A stretch of DNA of 64,000 nucleotides from an uncultured Lachnospiraceae bacterium (GTDB lineage Bacteria; Bacillota; Clostridia; Lachnospirales; Lachnospiraceae). Below, in pieces: positions 27,112-35,144 of this stretch. Each line of letters begins with the position of its first letter. Within the stretch, counting starts at the first letter, position 1. The position numbers and the translations under genes were made by a program. The notes under the pieces were generated by a model, which did no database searches, was not told the origin of the DNA, and worked only from the letters and a program-made list of their open reading frames with translations. Where the stretch lies: contig CALWSC010000082.1 of the NCBI GenBank assembly GCA_944384105.1, positions 1 through 64,000 of the forward strand, read 5' to 3'.

Positions 27112-27187
27112 GAATCTTTACCAAATTTTAAAAAATATAGGTTATACTAAAAGGGTCAAGAACGGAAAGCTTAAAAAGGAGACTGAC

Positions 27188-29608
27188 ATGAAAGCAAAAA
27201 ACGAAGTGCAAAATATGGGGCGGATGCCCACAGCAAAGTATGACCCGGATCCGAATGTCGGGCTGACAGAGAAGCAGGTGCAGGAACACACACTCCAAGG
27301 ATGGGTAAATCTCCCCGTGGATCCTCCTTCCAAAACCGTGGAGGAAATCATACGGAGTAATGTCTTTACATACTTCAATCTGATCTTCCTTGTACTCGCC
27401 ATCCTGCTGATCGTCGTGGGATCGTTTCGGAATCTCACATTTCTCCCGGTCATCATCGCGAATACGCTTGTCGGCATCGTCCAGGAGATCCGCTCCAAAC
27501 GGGTGCTGGACAAACTATCCGTGCTCAATGAGCCAAAGGCAGCGGTAATCCGCGATGGGCATGAGGAGATTGTACCCGCGGATACACTTGTGATCGAGGA
27601 CATTGTCCGTTTTTCCGCAGGCAATCAGATCTGCGCCGACGCCACAGTGATGCTGGGCGAGGTACAGGTAAATGAGGCTCTGATCACCGGCGAATCCGAC
27701 GAGATCACAAAGCGTCCGGGTGACACGCTCCTCTCAGGAAGCTTTATCGTCTCCGGAGAGTGCCGCGCGCGGCTTGACAAAGTCGGCGAGGACTCGTATA
27801 TCTCCAAGCTGACCGTGGAGGCAAAGGCCGCAAAGGAAGGCGAGCAGTCAGAGATGATCCGCTCATTAAATAAGCTTGTCAAGATCGTGGGAATCCTGAT
27901 TATACCAATTGGAGCGCTGCTCTTCGGCCAGCAGTTCTTCTTTGAGAAAATTGGTTTCCGCACGAGCGTAACCTCGATGGTGGCGGCTGTCATCGGTATG
28001 ATTCCCGAAGGATTGTATCTTCTGGCGACTGTGGCGCTTGTCGTCAGTGTTATGCGTCTCGCAAAGCAGAAAGTATTGGCACACGATATGAAATGTATTG
28101 AAACGCTTGCCCGTGTCAATGTACTCTGCGTGGACAAGACGGGAACAATCACAGAAAACACCATGAAAGTCGACCGCGTTGTGGAAGCAGCGCCGTATTA
28201 TAAGTCGGATGGCGGCATAGAGAAGAAGCTGCCTCTGGAAACACTGATTGCCGACTTCGCGGCAGGTATGTCGAGAGATAACATAACGATGGCGGTACTT
28301 CAGGACTATTTTCAGAGCGGCGGAAGCCGAAAGCCGGTGTCTATCACCTCCTTTTCATCCGCTTATAAGTACAGCAGCGCTACGTTTGAGGACGGCGTGT
28401 ATATCCTCGGAGCCCCGGAGTTTGTTCTTCGGGAGGATTATGAGGAGTATAAAGAGGAAATCGAGGGATATGGGGAACAGGGCTACCGTGTACTTGTCTT
28501 CGGCATATATAACGGCGAGGCGACCGGAAAGGCTCTGACAGAGAAAGTGATCCCCTATGGTTATATCCTTCTCTCCAACCCGATTCGTAAGGAGGCAAAG
28601 GAGACATTTACGTACTTTGCAGAGCAGGGAGTGGAGATTAAAGTAATTTCAGGCGATAATCCCGTTACGGTATCCCGCGTTGCAGCGGAGGCAGGCATCC
28701 GGAATACAGACCGTTATATAGACGCCAGCACACTGTCCTCACCGGAAGCGATCGAAGATGCGGTTATGAGGTATACCGTATTCGGGCGCGTCACTCCGGC
28801 GCAGAAGAGACAGTTTGTGCAGGCGCTGAAGAAGCATGGCAAGACTGTCGCAATGACCGGTGATGGAGTAAATGATATTCTGGCGCTTAAAGATGCAGAC
28901 TGCAGCATTGCAATGGCTTCGGGAAGCGACGCGGCGGCGCAGGCGGCACAGCTTGTACTTCTGGATTCCAACTTTGCGTGTATGCCGTCCGTCGTCATGG
29001 AAGGACGGCGTGTCGTGAACAATATTCAGCGCAGCGCGAGCCTTTTTCTCGTAAAGAATATTTTCTCGTTCCTGATGTCCATTTTCTCAGTGATCTTCAT
29101 GATTACTTATCCGCTGGAGCCATCGCAGATTTCTCTGATCAGCATGTTCACGATTGGTTTCCCCGCGTTCTTCCTGGCTCTGGAGCCGAATAAGAACATC
29201 ATTGAAGGTCATTTCCTGACAAACGTGCTCCTGAAGGCGCTGCCGGCAGGGCTGACAGATTTCTTTGTCGTGGGCGCGCTTGTGGTGTTTGCTGAAGTAT
29301 TTGAGGTAAATTCCAATGATATCTCCACAGCGGCGACGATTCTGCTGGCGATTGTGGGATTTATGATTCTATTCCGCATCAGCCGTCCGATGGACAAGAT
29401 CCGCTGGGGTATTTTCGGGGCTTCCATCATCGGGCTGCTCTTCTCTTCCACTGCTCTTCGAGAGCTGTTCGCTATCACCGGCATGTCATTGAAATGTATT
29501 ATGCTCTTCGGTGTATTTGCCATCGTGACCGAGCCTATGATGCGTTATCTGACACTGCTCTTTGAGTGGATTCAAAAGCAGGTGGCGAAGAAGCGCTCTG
29601 CAAAATAA
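27188..29608 (+). CDS. Cation-translocating P-type ATPase (CtpE/Exp7-like)
   Basis: 806 residues. It has membrane helices 1-2, an actuator domain with TGES, a fourth helix with the MIPEGLYLL motif, phosphorylated Asp316 in DKTGTITEN, the hinge TGDGVNDILALKDAD, and six C-terminal helices. The PEGL helix-4 motif places it with the CtpE/Exp7 group; mycobacterial CtpE imports Ca2+. The cytosolic N domain is short. The start at 27188 has AAGGAG 6 nt upstream; an upstream in-frame ATG at 27074 overlaps rqcH and lacks an RBS. The ion is not certain. Confidence 0.88.
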   Translation: MKAKNEVQNMGRMPTAKYDPDPNVGLTEKQVQEHTLQGWVNLPVDPPSKTVEEIIRSNVFTYFNLIFLVLAILLIVVGSFRNLTFLPVIIANTLVGIVQEIRSKRVLDKLSVLNEPKAAVIRDGHEEIVPADTLVIEDIVRFSAGNQICADATVMLGEVQVNEALITGESDEITKRPGDTLLSGSFIVSGECRARLDKVGEDSYISKLTVEAKAAKEGEQSEMIRSLNKLVKIVGILIIPIGALLFGQQFFFEKIGFRTSVTSMVAAVIGMIPEGLYLLATVALVVSVMRLAKQKVLAHDMKCIETLARVNVLCVDKTGTITENTMKVDRVVEAAPYYKSDGGIEKKLPLETLIADFAAGMSRDNITMAVLQDYFQSGGSRKPVSITSFSSAYKYSSATFEDGVYILGAPEFVLREDYEEYKEEIEGYGEQGYRVLVFGIYNGEATGKALTEKVIPYGYILLSNPIRKEAKETFTYFAEQGVEIKVISGDNPVTVSRVAAEAGIRNTDRYIDASTLSSPEAIEDAVMRYTVFGRVTPAQKRQFVQALKKHGKTVAMTGDGVNDILALKDADCSIAMASGSDAAAQAAQLVLLDSNFACMPSVVMEGRRVVNNIQRSASLFLVKNIFSFLMSIFSVIFMITYPLEPSQISLISMFTIGFPAFFLALEPNKNIIEGHFLTNVLLKALPAGLTDFFVVGALVVFAEVFEVNSNDISTAATILLAIVGFMILFRISRPMDKIRWGIFGASIIGLLFSSTALRELFAITGMSLKCIMLFGVFAIVTEPMMRYLTLLFEWIQKQVAKKRSAK

Positions 29609-29626
29609 TATAACAGGAGTTGATTT

Positions 29627-30814
29627 ATGCTTTTATTTGTACTGATACCGCTGTATCTCTTGATGAATTTCTACATTGTCTGGAGGACGCTGCGCTGGCT
29701 GCGCAGCTGCCATTCATTCTTTGGAAAGAAGTGGTTTATCACTGCATTCGTGATCGTATACGTGCTGCTTGCGACGTCGCTTGTGACTGCACTTGTAATT
29801 CCGTCCGGCGCGGTTCAAAGAAGCGTCAAGGTGACGAGCAATTACTGGCTGGGGACGCTTTTATACATTCTTCTCTTTATGCTTCTCGCGGATCTGATCC
29901 GGCTGATCCTTCTGCCTTTTCGCAGAAAGCTTCCGGAAACATTCTTTTCCCGCCGGATGCACGCTGCGGCAGGCGGGGCGGTATTTTGTCTCGTACTGCT
30001 GTTCAGCGCTTACGGTATCTTCCATGCGCATGACACAAAGGTGACATCTTACAATGTAAATATAGAGAAATCCGGCGGCAGACTGGATTCCTTGAAGATC
30101 GCTCTGATTGCAGACACGCATCTGGGATACAGCGTGGGCGTTCCGGAGCTTCAGAAGGCAGCGGATCTGATCCATGAGATACAGCCTGATGTAATTGCAC
30201 TGGCAGGGGATATTTTCGACAATGACTATGACGCGATGGATGATCCTGAAAAGCTGATTGAGATTTTCCGCAGCATGGAATCGAAGTATGGAATTTATGC
30301 CTGCTACGGAAATCATGATATTCCGGAAAAGCTCCTCGCCGGGTTCAGGCTTGACAACAAAAAGGGCAAGGTGGCGGACACGCGGATGGATGATTTTCTG
30401 GAAGCAGCAGGTATTCACCTGTTAAGCGATGATGCCGTGCTCGTTGATGACGCCTTTTATATCGCGGGTCGAATCGACTATTCCCATGGCGGCGCTTCCA
30501 GGCGCCTCTCCCCGGAGAAGCTGCTCAAGAATCTTGATCATGAGAAGCCCATTATCGTAATCGATCACCAGCCCAAAGAGCTTGATGAGCTCGCGGAAGC
30601 CGGCGCTGATCTCGATTTATGCGGACATACCCATGACGGACAGATTTTTCCCGGAAATCTCGCAACCAGGATCGCATGGGAGAATTCATGCGGTCTGCTG
30701 AAAAAGGGAAACATGTACAATATCGTAACCTCTGGCGTGGGACTTTGGGGTCCGAATATGCGTGTAGGAACCGACAGTGAGGTTGTGGAAATTACTGTGA
30801 ATTTTAAAGGATGA
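29627..30814 (+). CDS. Membrane-anchored metallophosphoesterase (YkuE/YaeI-like)
   Basis: 395 residues. Three or four N-terminal membrane helices (about 1-130) precede a calcineurin-like phosphoesterase domain with IADTHLG, GDIFDND, YGNHD, IDHQP and GHTHDGQ, all five metal/catalytic blocks. The catalytic face is probably extracytoplasmic. YaeI relatives act on lipid-linked phosphates; the substrate here is unknown. It is 18 bp after the P-type ATPase and likely cotranscribed. Confidence 0.87.
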   Translation: MLLFVLIPLYLLMNFYIVWRTLRWLRSCHSFFGKKWFITAFVIVYVLLATSLVTALVIPSGAVQRSVKVTSNYWLGTLLYILLFMLLADLIRLILLPFRRKLPETFFSRRMHAAAGGAVFCLVLLFSAYGIFHAHDTKVTSYNVNIEKSGGRLDSLKIALIADTHLGYSVGVPELQKAADLIHEIQPDVIALAGDIFDNDYDAMDDPEKLIEIFRSMESKYGIYACYGNHDIPEKLLAGFRLDNKKGKVADTRMDDFLEAAGIHLLSDDAVLVDDAFYIAGRIDYSHGGASRRLSPEKLLKNLDHEKPIIVIDHQPKELDELAEAGADLDLCGHTHDGQIFPGNLATRIAWENSCGLLKKGNMYNIVTSGVGLWGPNMRVGTDSEVVEITVNFKG

Positions 30815-30822
30815 TAATTTTC

Positions 30823-30842
30823 GGGGCTGCTGCGGCAGCCCC
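30823..30842. terminator. Short bidirectional terminator
   Basis: GGGGCTGC and GCAGCCCC form a perfect 8-bp stem with a TGCG loop between convergent genes ending at 30814 (+) and 30849 (-), with T/A-rich flanks. Confidence 0.75.
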
Positions 30843-30848
30843 TTTACG

Positions 30849-31670
30849 TTACTCAAAAGTATCCCCATCCTCTAATTTCTCTGTCTCCATCACCGTTGAC
30901 GCTTCTTTATCAAAAATCAGCTGACTGCCATGGATATTGAAAATGTATTTGTATTTTCCATTGGAGTCCTCTGCATAGAGGATCAGTTGGTCATTTTTTA
31001 TCTCAAAAGGAATTTCAGTTCCATATAATCCGGTTTTTTTATCAGAAAGAGCTAAGTTAGATGCCAAATTTCGCATCAAGACTGCCAGGTTATCAGGGGT
31101 CAGCTCCAGCAGATCAGCCATACCTTCCGGCTTCATATACAATCTTTTCAAAAAGACCGTTTTTTCCTCTCCGCCCGGATTCTCATATTCATGGCATCCC
31201 AAGTAGCCACGGGAAGATTTGTCCTTTACCTCCTCGGAAAATTCTTTTCTCTCCCTGCTGCTCAGCATATCCATATTAGCAAAATAGATAATCAGATTTT
31301 CTATGTCTGTCTGGCGCTCCGAAGAGTCGTCTATTCCAATTTCCTTAAATTCCTCCACCAGTGTCCTTCCCGCTCCGGGACGTTCGAGAAATTCCTTCAT
31401 TCCATTGAATTTCTCTGCAAATTCTTCAATATTCCCCATGAATCCGCCGTACGGATAATCCATAATCGTCTCCAGCAGCATCCGGTCTGTGAGCCTCTCC
31501 ATCTCCGCCTGAGGAATCTGAAGAAGCTCATACCGCTCGCTGTCAGAAAAATCACTCAGCGTGTAAGCGTCTCCGACAGGAAATACATACGGCGTGAGGA
31601 TCTCAAAACTTCCATCCTCATTCTGCCTCGTATCCGCGGTATAATCCTTGGAAAACGTGATTCCATTCAC
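30849..31670 (-). CDS. Protein of unknown function, partner of M56 peptidase
   Basis: 273 residues, acidic, with no signal peptide seen. It is coupled to the M56 peptidase gene by a 4-nt GTGA overlap. Residues about 45-110 (LLQIPQAEMERLTD, MDYPYGGF, KFNGMKEFLERPGAG) match a segment of the secreted protein at 54922-55482 (MLQIPEDILAEMTD, LSYPWICD, NFNGLKELLNRPSAQ), so the two share a module. The C-terminal third is beta-rich. The family name is unknown to me; a role as target or sensor domain of the M56 protein is possible. Confidence 0.7.
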   Translation of the reverse strand: MNGITFSKDYTADTRQNEDGSFEILTPYVFPVGDAYTLSDFSDSERYELLQIPQAEMERLTDRMLLETIMDYPYGGFMGNIEEFAEKFNGMKEFLERPGAGRTLVEEFKEIGIDDSSERQTDIENLIIYFANMDMLSSRERKEFSEEVKDKSSRGYLGCHEYENPGGEEKTVFLKRLYMKPEGMADLLELTPDNLAVLMRNLASNLALSDKKTGLYGTEIPFEIKNDQLILYAEDSNGKYKYIFNIHGSQLIFDKEASTVMETEKLEDGDTFE

Positions 31671-32911
31671 AAAAATGTTCCATACTCCTCTTTTCCCCCA
31701 AAAGGCTCGTAGTCCCAGAAAAATTTTTCTTCATCTATGACTGCGAGTTCCGGTATGTCCGCATACTCCAGACGCTTATTCTGTACAATATTCCCTGGAA
31801 CATCCATTTTATAAAATATTACTTCGTGCTCCGGCTTTGCATTCGCCTCGTGCTCCCGGGTACATCCGGTAAGCAGATTTCCTGCGGTAAATACAAGCAC
31901 TGTGCACAATGCCAGAATAAAACCTCTTTTATATGTCTCCCCATTCATCACGGTTCTCAGCCTCCTCTCCAACTCCAGACTCCCGTCATTTAATCCTGAG
32001 GAAAGAAATGATTTTCTGCCCTGCATATTCACCGCCGTTTTTAGGATTACACGGCTGTACTGCAGCTTCTCGTCCCGGTTTTTCCCTGCGGATACGGCAG
32101 CATCACAGAGCGTCTCCATGTCCCGTTCCGCTTCACGGCGCATAACAAGCAGCAGAGGATTGAACCAGTAAACCGTGGAAACAGTGTTTAAAAGCAGCTT
32201 ATACCACAGATCTTTTCTCCTGTAATGACACAGCTCATGCTCCAGAACCAATCGTATCTCATTGGGCGTATAGCTGTTCTCCGGCAGATAGATGCATGGG
32301 TGAACTATACCTGCCAGAAACGGTCCGGAAATCTGTCCATTTACCGCAAGTCTGGGAAATTTTTTCATTGAAAGCGCTGTACATATTTCCCGATATATAT
32401 CGCACAGTTCCTCATCTGGGTCAGCGCTGCTGTTTTTCAGCAGCCGAAGTGCGGCTCTGCCCGGAAAAATCTTAAAAGCAGCCAAAGCAGACGCTGCTAC
32501 CAGCCAGATCCCCAGAAACCATTCTTCTGGAGACGGGCGCTCCGCCTTTTTTGCAGTTTTCAGCGGCGCCTCCGCCCTTGTCCGGCCAGCCGCGGGCATT
32601 ATCTGATTCCCGCTGTCTGAATTTTGAACCTGTACTTCAGGCATTGCCTCATACTGCCCGTACTCCGATACCGCTGTTTCCGCGGCTGATCCGCTCTGCT
32701 CTTCCGGCACAGGAAGCTGCAGATTCCAGACACTTGTAGCTCCGCTCACATTGACCGGAAACAGCAGCGCCAGTGAAAGCGCCAGCCACAGCGTATATTT
32801 CCAACCCGGAAGATACCTCTGCGCCGCTGCCCTGCCCGCCAGAATTGCTGACGGAATGAAGCAGGCAGCTAAAAAGTTCAGTTTCAAAACATAGAGCACA
32901 AACTCTGCCAC
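31667..32911 (-). CDS. BlaR1/MecR1-type M56 membrane metallopeptidase
   Basis: 414 residues. It has membrane helices at about 5-22 and 38-55, a linker helix near 135-150, then the zinc protease core with HELCH in LVLEHELCHYRRKDLWY and YWFNPLLL, and a fourth helix with a lipobox-like LTGC near 345. The extracellular tail after this is short and has no penicillin-binding domain, so the signal is probably not a beta-lactam. The start is GTG 32911 with GGAGG 7 nt upstream. Its usual partner repressor BlaI is not encoded in the window. Confidence 0.88.
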   Translation of the reverse strand: MAEFVLYVLKLNFLAACFIPSAILAGRAAAQRYLPGWKYTLWLALSLALLFPVNVSGATSVWNLQLPVPEEQSGSAAETAVSEYGQYEAMPEVQVQNSDSGNQIMPAAGRTRAEAPLKTAKKAERPSPEEWFLGIWLVAASALAAFKIFPGRAALRLLKNSSADPDEELCDIYREICTALSMKKFPRLAVNGQISGPFLAGIVHPCIYLPENSYTPNEIRLVLEHELCHYRRKDLWYKLLLNTVSTVYWFNPLLLVMRREAERDMETLCDAAVSAGKNRDEKLQYSRVILKTAVNMQGRKSFLSSGLNDGSLELERRLRTVMNGETYKRGFILALCTVLVFTAGNLLTGCTREHEANAKPEHEVIFYKMDVPGNIVQNKRLEYADIPELAVIDEEKFFWDYEPFGGKEEYGTFL

Positions 32912-32994
32912 TCACAATCCTCCTTTCTGAAAATATTGCAGCAGTTCATCCCTGCTGACCTGTTACAAGCATCTACTACATTTATCATACTTAT

Positions 32995-33023
32995 ATACTA
33001 CACATGTAGCTGATAAAAGTCAA
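32995..33023 (-). promoter_or_regulatory. M56 operon promoter with BlaI/MecI-like operator
   Basis: Minus-strand TTGACT (33018-33023) and TAGTAT (32995-33000) are 17 bp apart. The palindrome CTACACATGTAG (32998-33009) lies between and over the -10 box. BlaI/MecI repressors bind TACA..TGTA dyads in this position, so a BlaI-type repressor encoded elsewhere probably controls the operon. Confidence 0.72.
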
Positions 33024-33062
33024 TAGCAAAACACCGGGTTCTGATTTCTGCATCCAAAGCAG

Positions 33063-33165
33063 ATGTCGTTATTGTCTTACATAGCCGGCATATATACTGA
33101 AAATGGACTGTTAAGGATTCTTGCGGTCTGCATTCACCATGCAGATATAGACGGATTGAAATGCA
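33063..33165 (+). pseudogene. Relic of a MerR-regulator effector domain
   Basis: The frame reads IAGIYTENGLLRILAVC then DIDGLKC, closely matching LAGIYTEDGFTRLFAVC and DIDGLKV in the MerR regulator at 58523-59314 (its residues about 172-200). DNA-level similarity is also visible. The match stops at the 3' end of the fluoride transporter gene (33166). The HTH and the rest are missing, so this is a deletion remnant of a second MerR gene. Confidence 0.75.
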
Positions 33166-34410
33166 TTACATCCTTGTCGGGGAGATCGGCCTGCCTGAAG
33201 CCAAAATTTTCTGCAGCGCATAAATTGATTTATCCATATTTACCGCATACGCGGCTGCACAGGCAATAAAGAAGTATGGCAGTTTCTCAAATCCGAAAAC
33301 CTCCGCACCGATCATGACAGGAGCAAGGAAAGTGTTGGTTGCGCCGCTGAAGACGGCTGTATAGCCGAGCGCTGCTCCAAACGATGCACTCATTCCAAAG
33401 AGCGGCGCGAGGACTGCTCCGAGGCTGGCACCGATGGAGAACAGCGGCGTGACTTCCCCACCCTGGAAGCCTGCTGAAAGCGTCACAATGGTGAAAATAA
33501 ATTTGGCAACCCAGTCATACACGTATATCTTTCCGCCGGAAAGACCAGCCGTAATCAAATTGGTTCCAAGTCCGGCATATCTTCCCCTGTGAAGAAGCAG
33601 CAATGCGATGCTCAGGATAACTCCTGTAAAAACAATTCGCACAACCGGCTGCCCCAGTACATCGGCAAGCTTTCCCTTCATCGTCTTAAGTCCCCAGGCG
33701 AATGCTCCGCCAACAATTCCGAATATAATCCCAAGTGCCAACAGCCGTACCATAACGGACAGGTTCAGATTTAAATCCGCCGTAATTGCCGCTTCAAATT
33801 TCTCCAGCCCCAGAAAGCGCGACGTCGTGCTCGCTGTATAAGCCGCCACTGCTGCTGGCAGCAGCGCCTGATACTCAAGTGCACCGGCAGTCAGCACCTC
33901 CATTGCGAAAAATACCGCCGCCATGGGCGTACCGAACAGGCCTGCAAATCCTGCTGCCATACCGGTCACGAGAAAAACGTGCCCGCTGTTTTTAATTGGA
34001 AGCTTCCTTCCTGCCCAATTTGAAAATGCGGCTCCGATCTGCACCGCAACTCCCTCGCGGCCGGCACTTCCGCCAAAGAGGTGTGTCAGCCAGGTACTGA
34101 CGGCGATAAACGGTATCAGCCGCAGCGGGATAGATTCCGCTCTGCCGTGTCCGACCTCAAAGATCAGATTCATTCCCTTACTGCTTCTACCCCCAAATTT
34201 CTGATATGCAAATGCAATCACTGCTCCTGCTGCAGCCAAAAACGGAATCATCTGCAGCGCATGTCCATCCCGAAACGCGGTAATTGCCAGCAGAACTCTG
34301 CCAAATACGGCGTCCATCACCCCTACTGCCAACCCGACAGGAATCGCTGCCGCACCAAGAATCAGCTGCACACCGTATGTACGAAATACTCTTAATATAT
34401 GTTCCTTCAC
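33166..34410 (-). CDS. CLC-family transporter, probable CLC-F fluoride/proton antiporter
   Basis: 414 residues, about 10-12 membrane helices. Selectivity positions fit the fluoride-specific CLC-F branch: where chloride CLCs have Ser, this has Met80 in SSKGMN; the gating Glu is Glu119 in GREGVAVQ rather than GREGP; Glu319-Val320-Thr321 sit in GGEVTP. These match, with a constant offset of one, residues I recall for the Enterococcus casseliflavus CLC-F (Met79, Glu118, Glu318, Thr320). It would expel fluoride. The start is GTG 34410 with GGGAG upstream. No fluoride riboswitch was seen in the short upstream gap. Confidence 0.8.
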   Translation of the reverse strand: MKEHILRVFRTYGVQLILGAAAIPVGLAVGVMDAVFGRVLLAITAFRDGHALQMIPFLAAAGAVIAFAYQKFGGRSSKGMNLIFEVGHGRAESIPLRLIPFIAVSTWLTHLFGGSAGREGVAVQIGAAFSNWAGRKLPIKNSGHVFLVTGMAAGFAGLFGTPMAAVFFAMEVLTAGALEYQALLPAAVAAYTASTTSRFLGLEKFEAAITADLNLNLSVMVRLLALGIIFGIVGGAFAWGLKTMKGKLADVLGQPVVRIVFTGVILSIALLLLHRGRYAGLGTNLITAGLSGGKIYVYDWVAKFIFTIVTLSAGFQGGEVTPLFSIGASLGAVLAPLFGMSASFGAALGYTAVFSGATNTFLAPVMIGAEVFGFEKLPYFFIACAAAYAVNMDKSIYALQKILASGRPISPTRM

Positions 34411-34440
34411 TCTTTCTTCTCCCTCATATTAGTATAAGTT

Positions 34441-34863
34441 TTAATGACGAATATCCTTCACCATGATCATCTCCATTGCCTGCTCGTATCCCGGTATATC
34501 CAGAATGAATCCTCCGCTGTCCTTGTATCCCAGCTTCCTGTAGAAATGCTGTGCCTGCTCATCGACCTGAGTGGAAGTCATTACCATCCCGAAGCCACGC
34601 ACTCTCATGTCGGATTCCCAGTGTTCCATCATTTTTCTGCCGCAGCCTTTTCTCCTGCGTCCATCTCTGATGTACAGCATGGTACAGAACGGCGTATTGT
34701 CCCAGAAAAGATTGTAACGCAGGATTCCTACTGGCGTTTCACCGTCCAGAAGAATATATCCCTGCCTTCTTCTGACCTTCTCTTCAAATTCGCTCTCCGG
34801 CAGATGCTTGTCCAGGGTATACCAGAACTTCCTGTCTCCTGTCTCAACGTATCGGATTTTCAC
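34441..34863 (-). CDS. GNAT-family N-acetyltransferase
   Basis: 140 residues. The acetyl-CoA loop is RDGRRRKGCGRKMM (RxxGxG/A type), with STQVDEQAQHFYRKLGY as the C-terminal GNAT signature. The start is GTG 34863 (KIRYVETGDRKFWYTLDKHL follows) with GGGAGG 7 nt upstream; longer ATG starts at 34878 and 34902 lack an RBS. The substrate is unknown. It lies between copA and the CLC gene. Confidence 0.82.
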   Translation of the reverse strand: MKIRYVETGDRKFWYTLDKHLPESEFEEKVRRRQGYILLDGETPVGILRYNLFWDNTPFCTMLYIRDGRRRKGCGRKMMEHWESDMRVRGFGMVMTSTQVDEQAQHFYRKLGYKDSGGFILDIPGYEQAMEMIMVKDIRH

Positions 34864-34934
34864 AAAATCGCCTCCCATAAACGCCAAAGAAGAGCCGCGC
34901 AATGCAGCCCTTCCCTGTTTTCGCTTGTCTCTTA

Positions 34935-35144
34935 TCAGCAGATCTCCAAAACTTTGTAATCCTGATCTTCCACTGCTTTCTTAAGCACATCGTCTGCAAC
35001 CTCAGCGTTTAATGTCAGCTCAGCCGTCCCTGCCTCGTGGCTTACAACTGCCTCGTCTACCTGGGGCAGTGCCTCCAGAGCCTTCTTTACACGAGCCTCA
35101 CAGTGTCCGCACATCATTCCTTCAATTTTCATGGTTTTCTTCAT
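34935..35144 (-). CDS. copZ: Internal in-frame copZ: copper chaperone from a second start in copA
   Basis: Within the copA frame, AGGAGG (35153-35158) lies exactly 8 nt before an ATG at 35144. Initiation there would give a 69-residue free HMA protein, MKKTMKIEGMMCGHCEARV onward, with the Cys-x-x-Cys copper site and the length of CopZ. This looks like a former separate copZ whose upstream copA stop was lost, now giving both a fused and a free chaperone. E. coli makes a free copper chaperone from copA by frameshifting; here internal initiation would do the same. Confidence 0.72.
   Translation of the reverse strand: MKKTMKIEGMMCGHCEARVKKALEALPQVDEAVVSHEAGTAELTLNAEVADDVLKKAVEDQDYKVLEIC

Noticed and set aside
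33063..33269. 68-residue plus-strand frame as an intact gene
   Set aside because: Only its first third is meaningful, as a MerR relic; the rest is antisense to the CLC gene.
34411..34440. Fluoride riboswitch before the CLC gene
   Set aside because: The gap is too short and no pseudoknot-forming sequence is visible.
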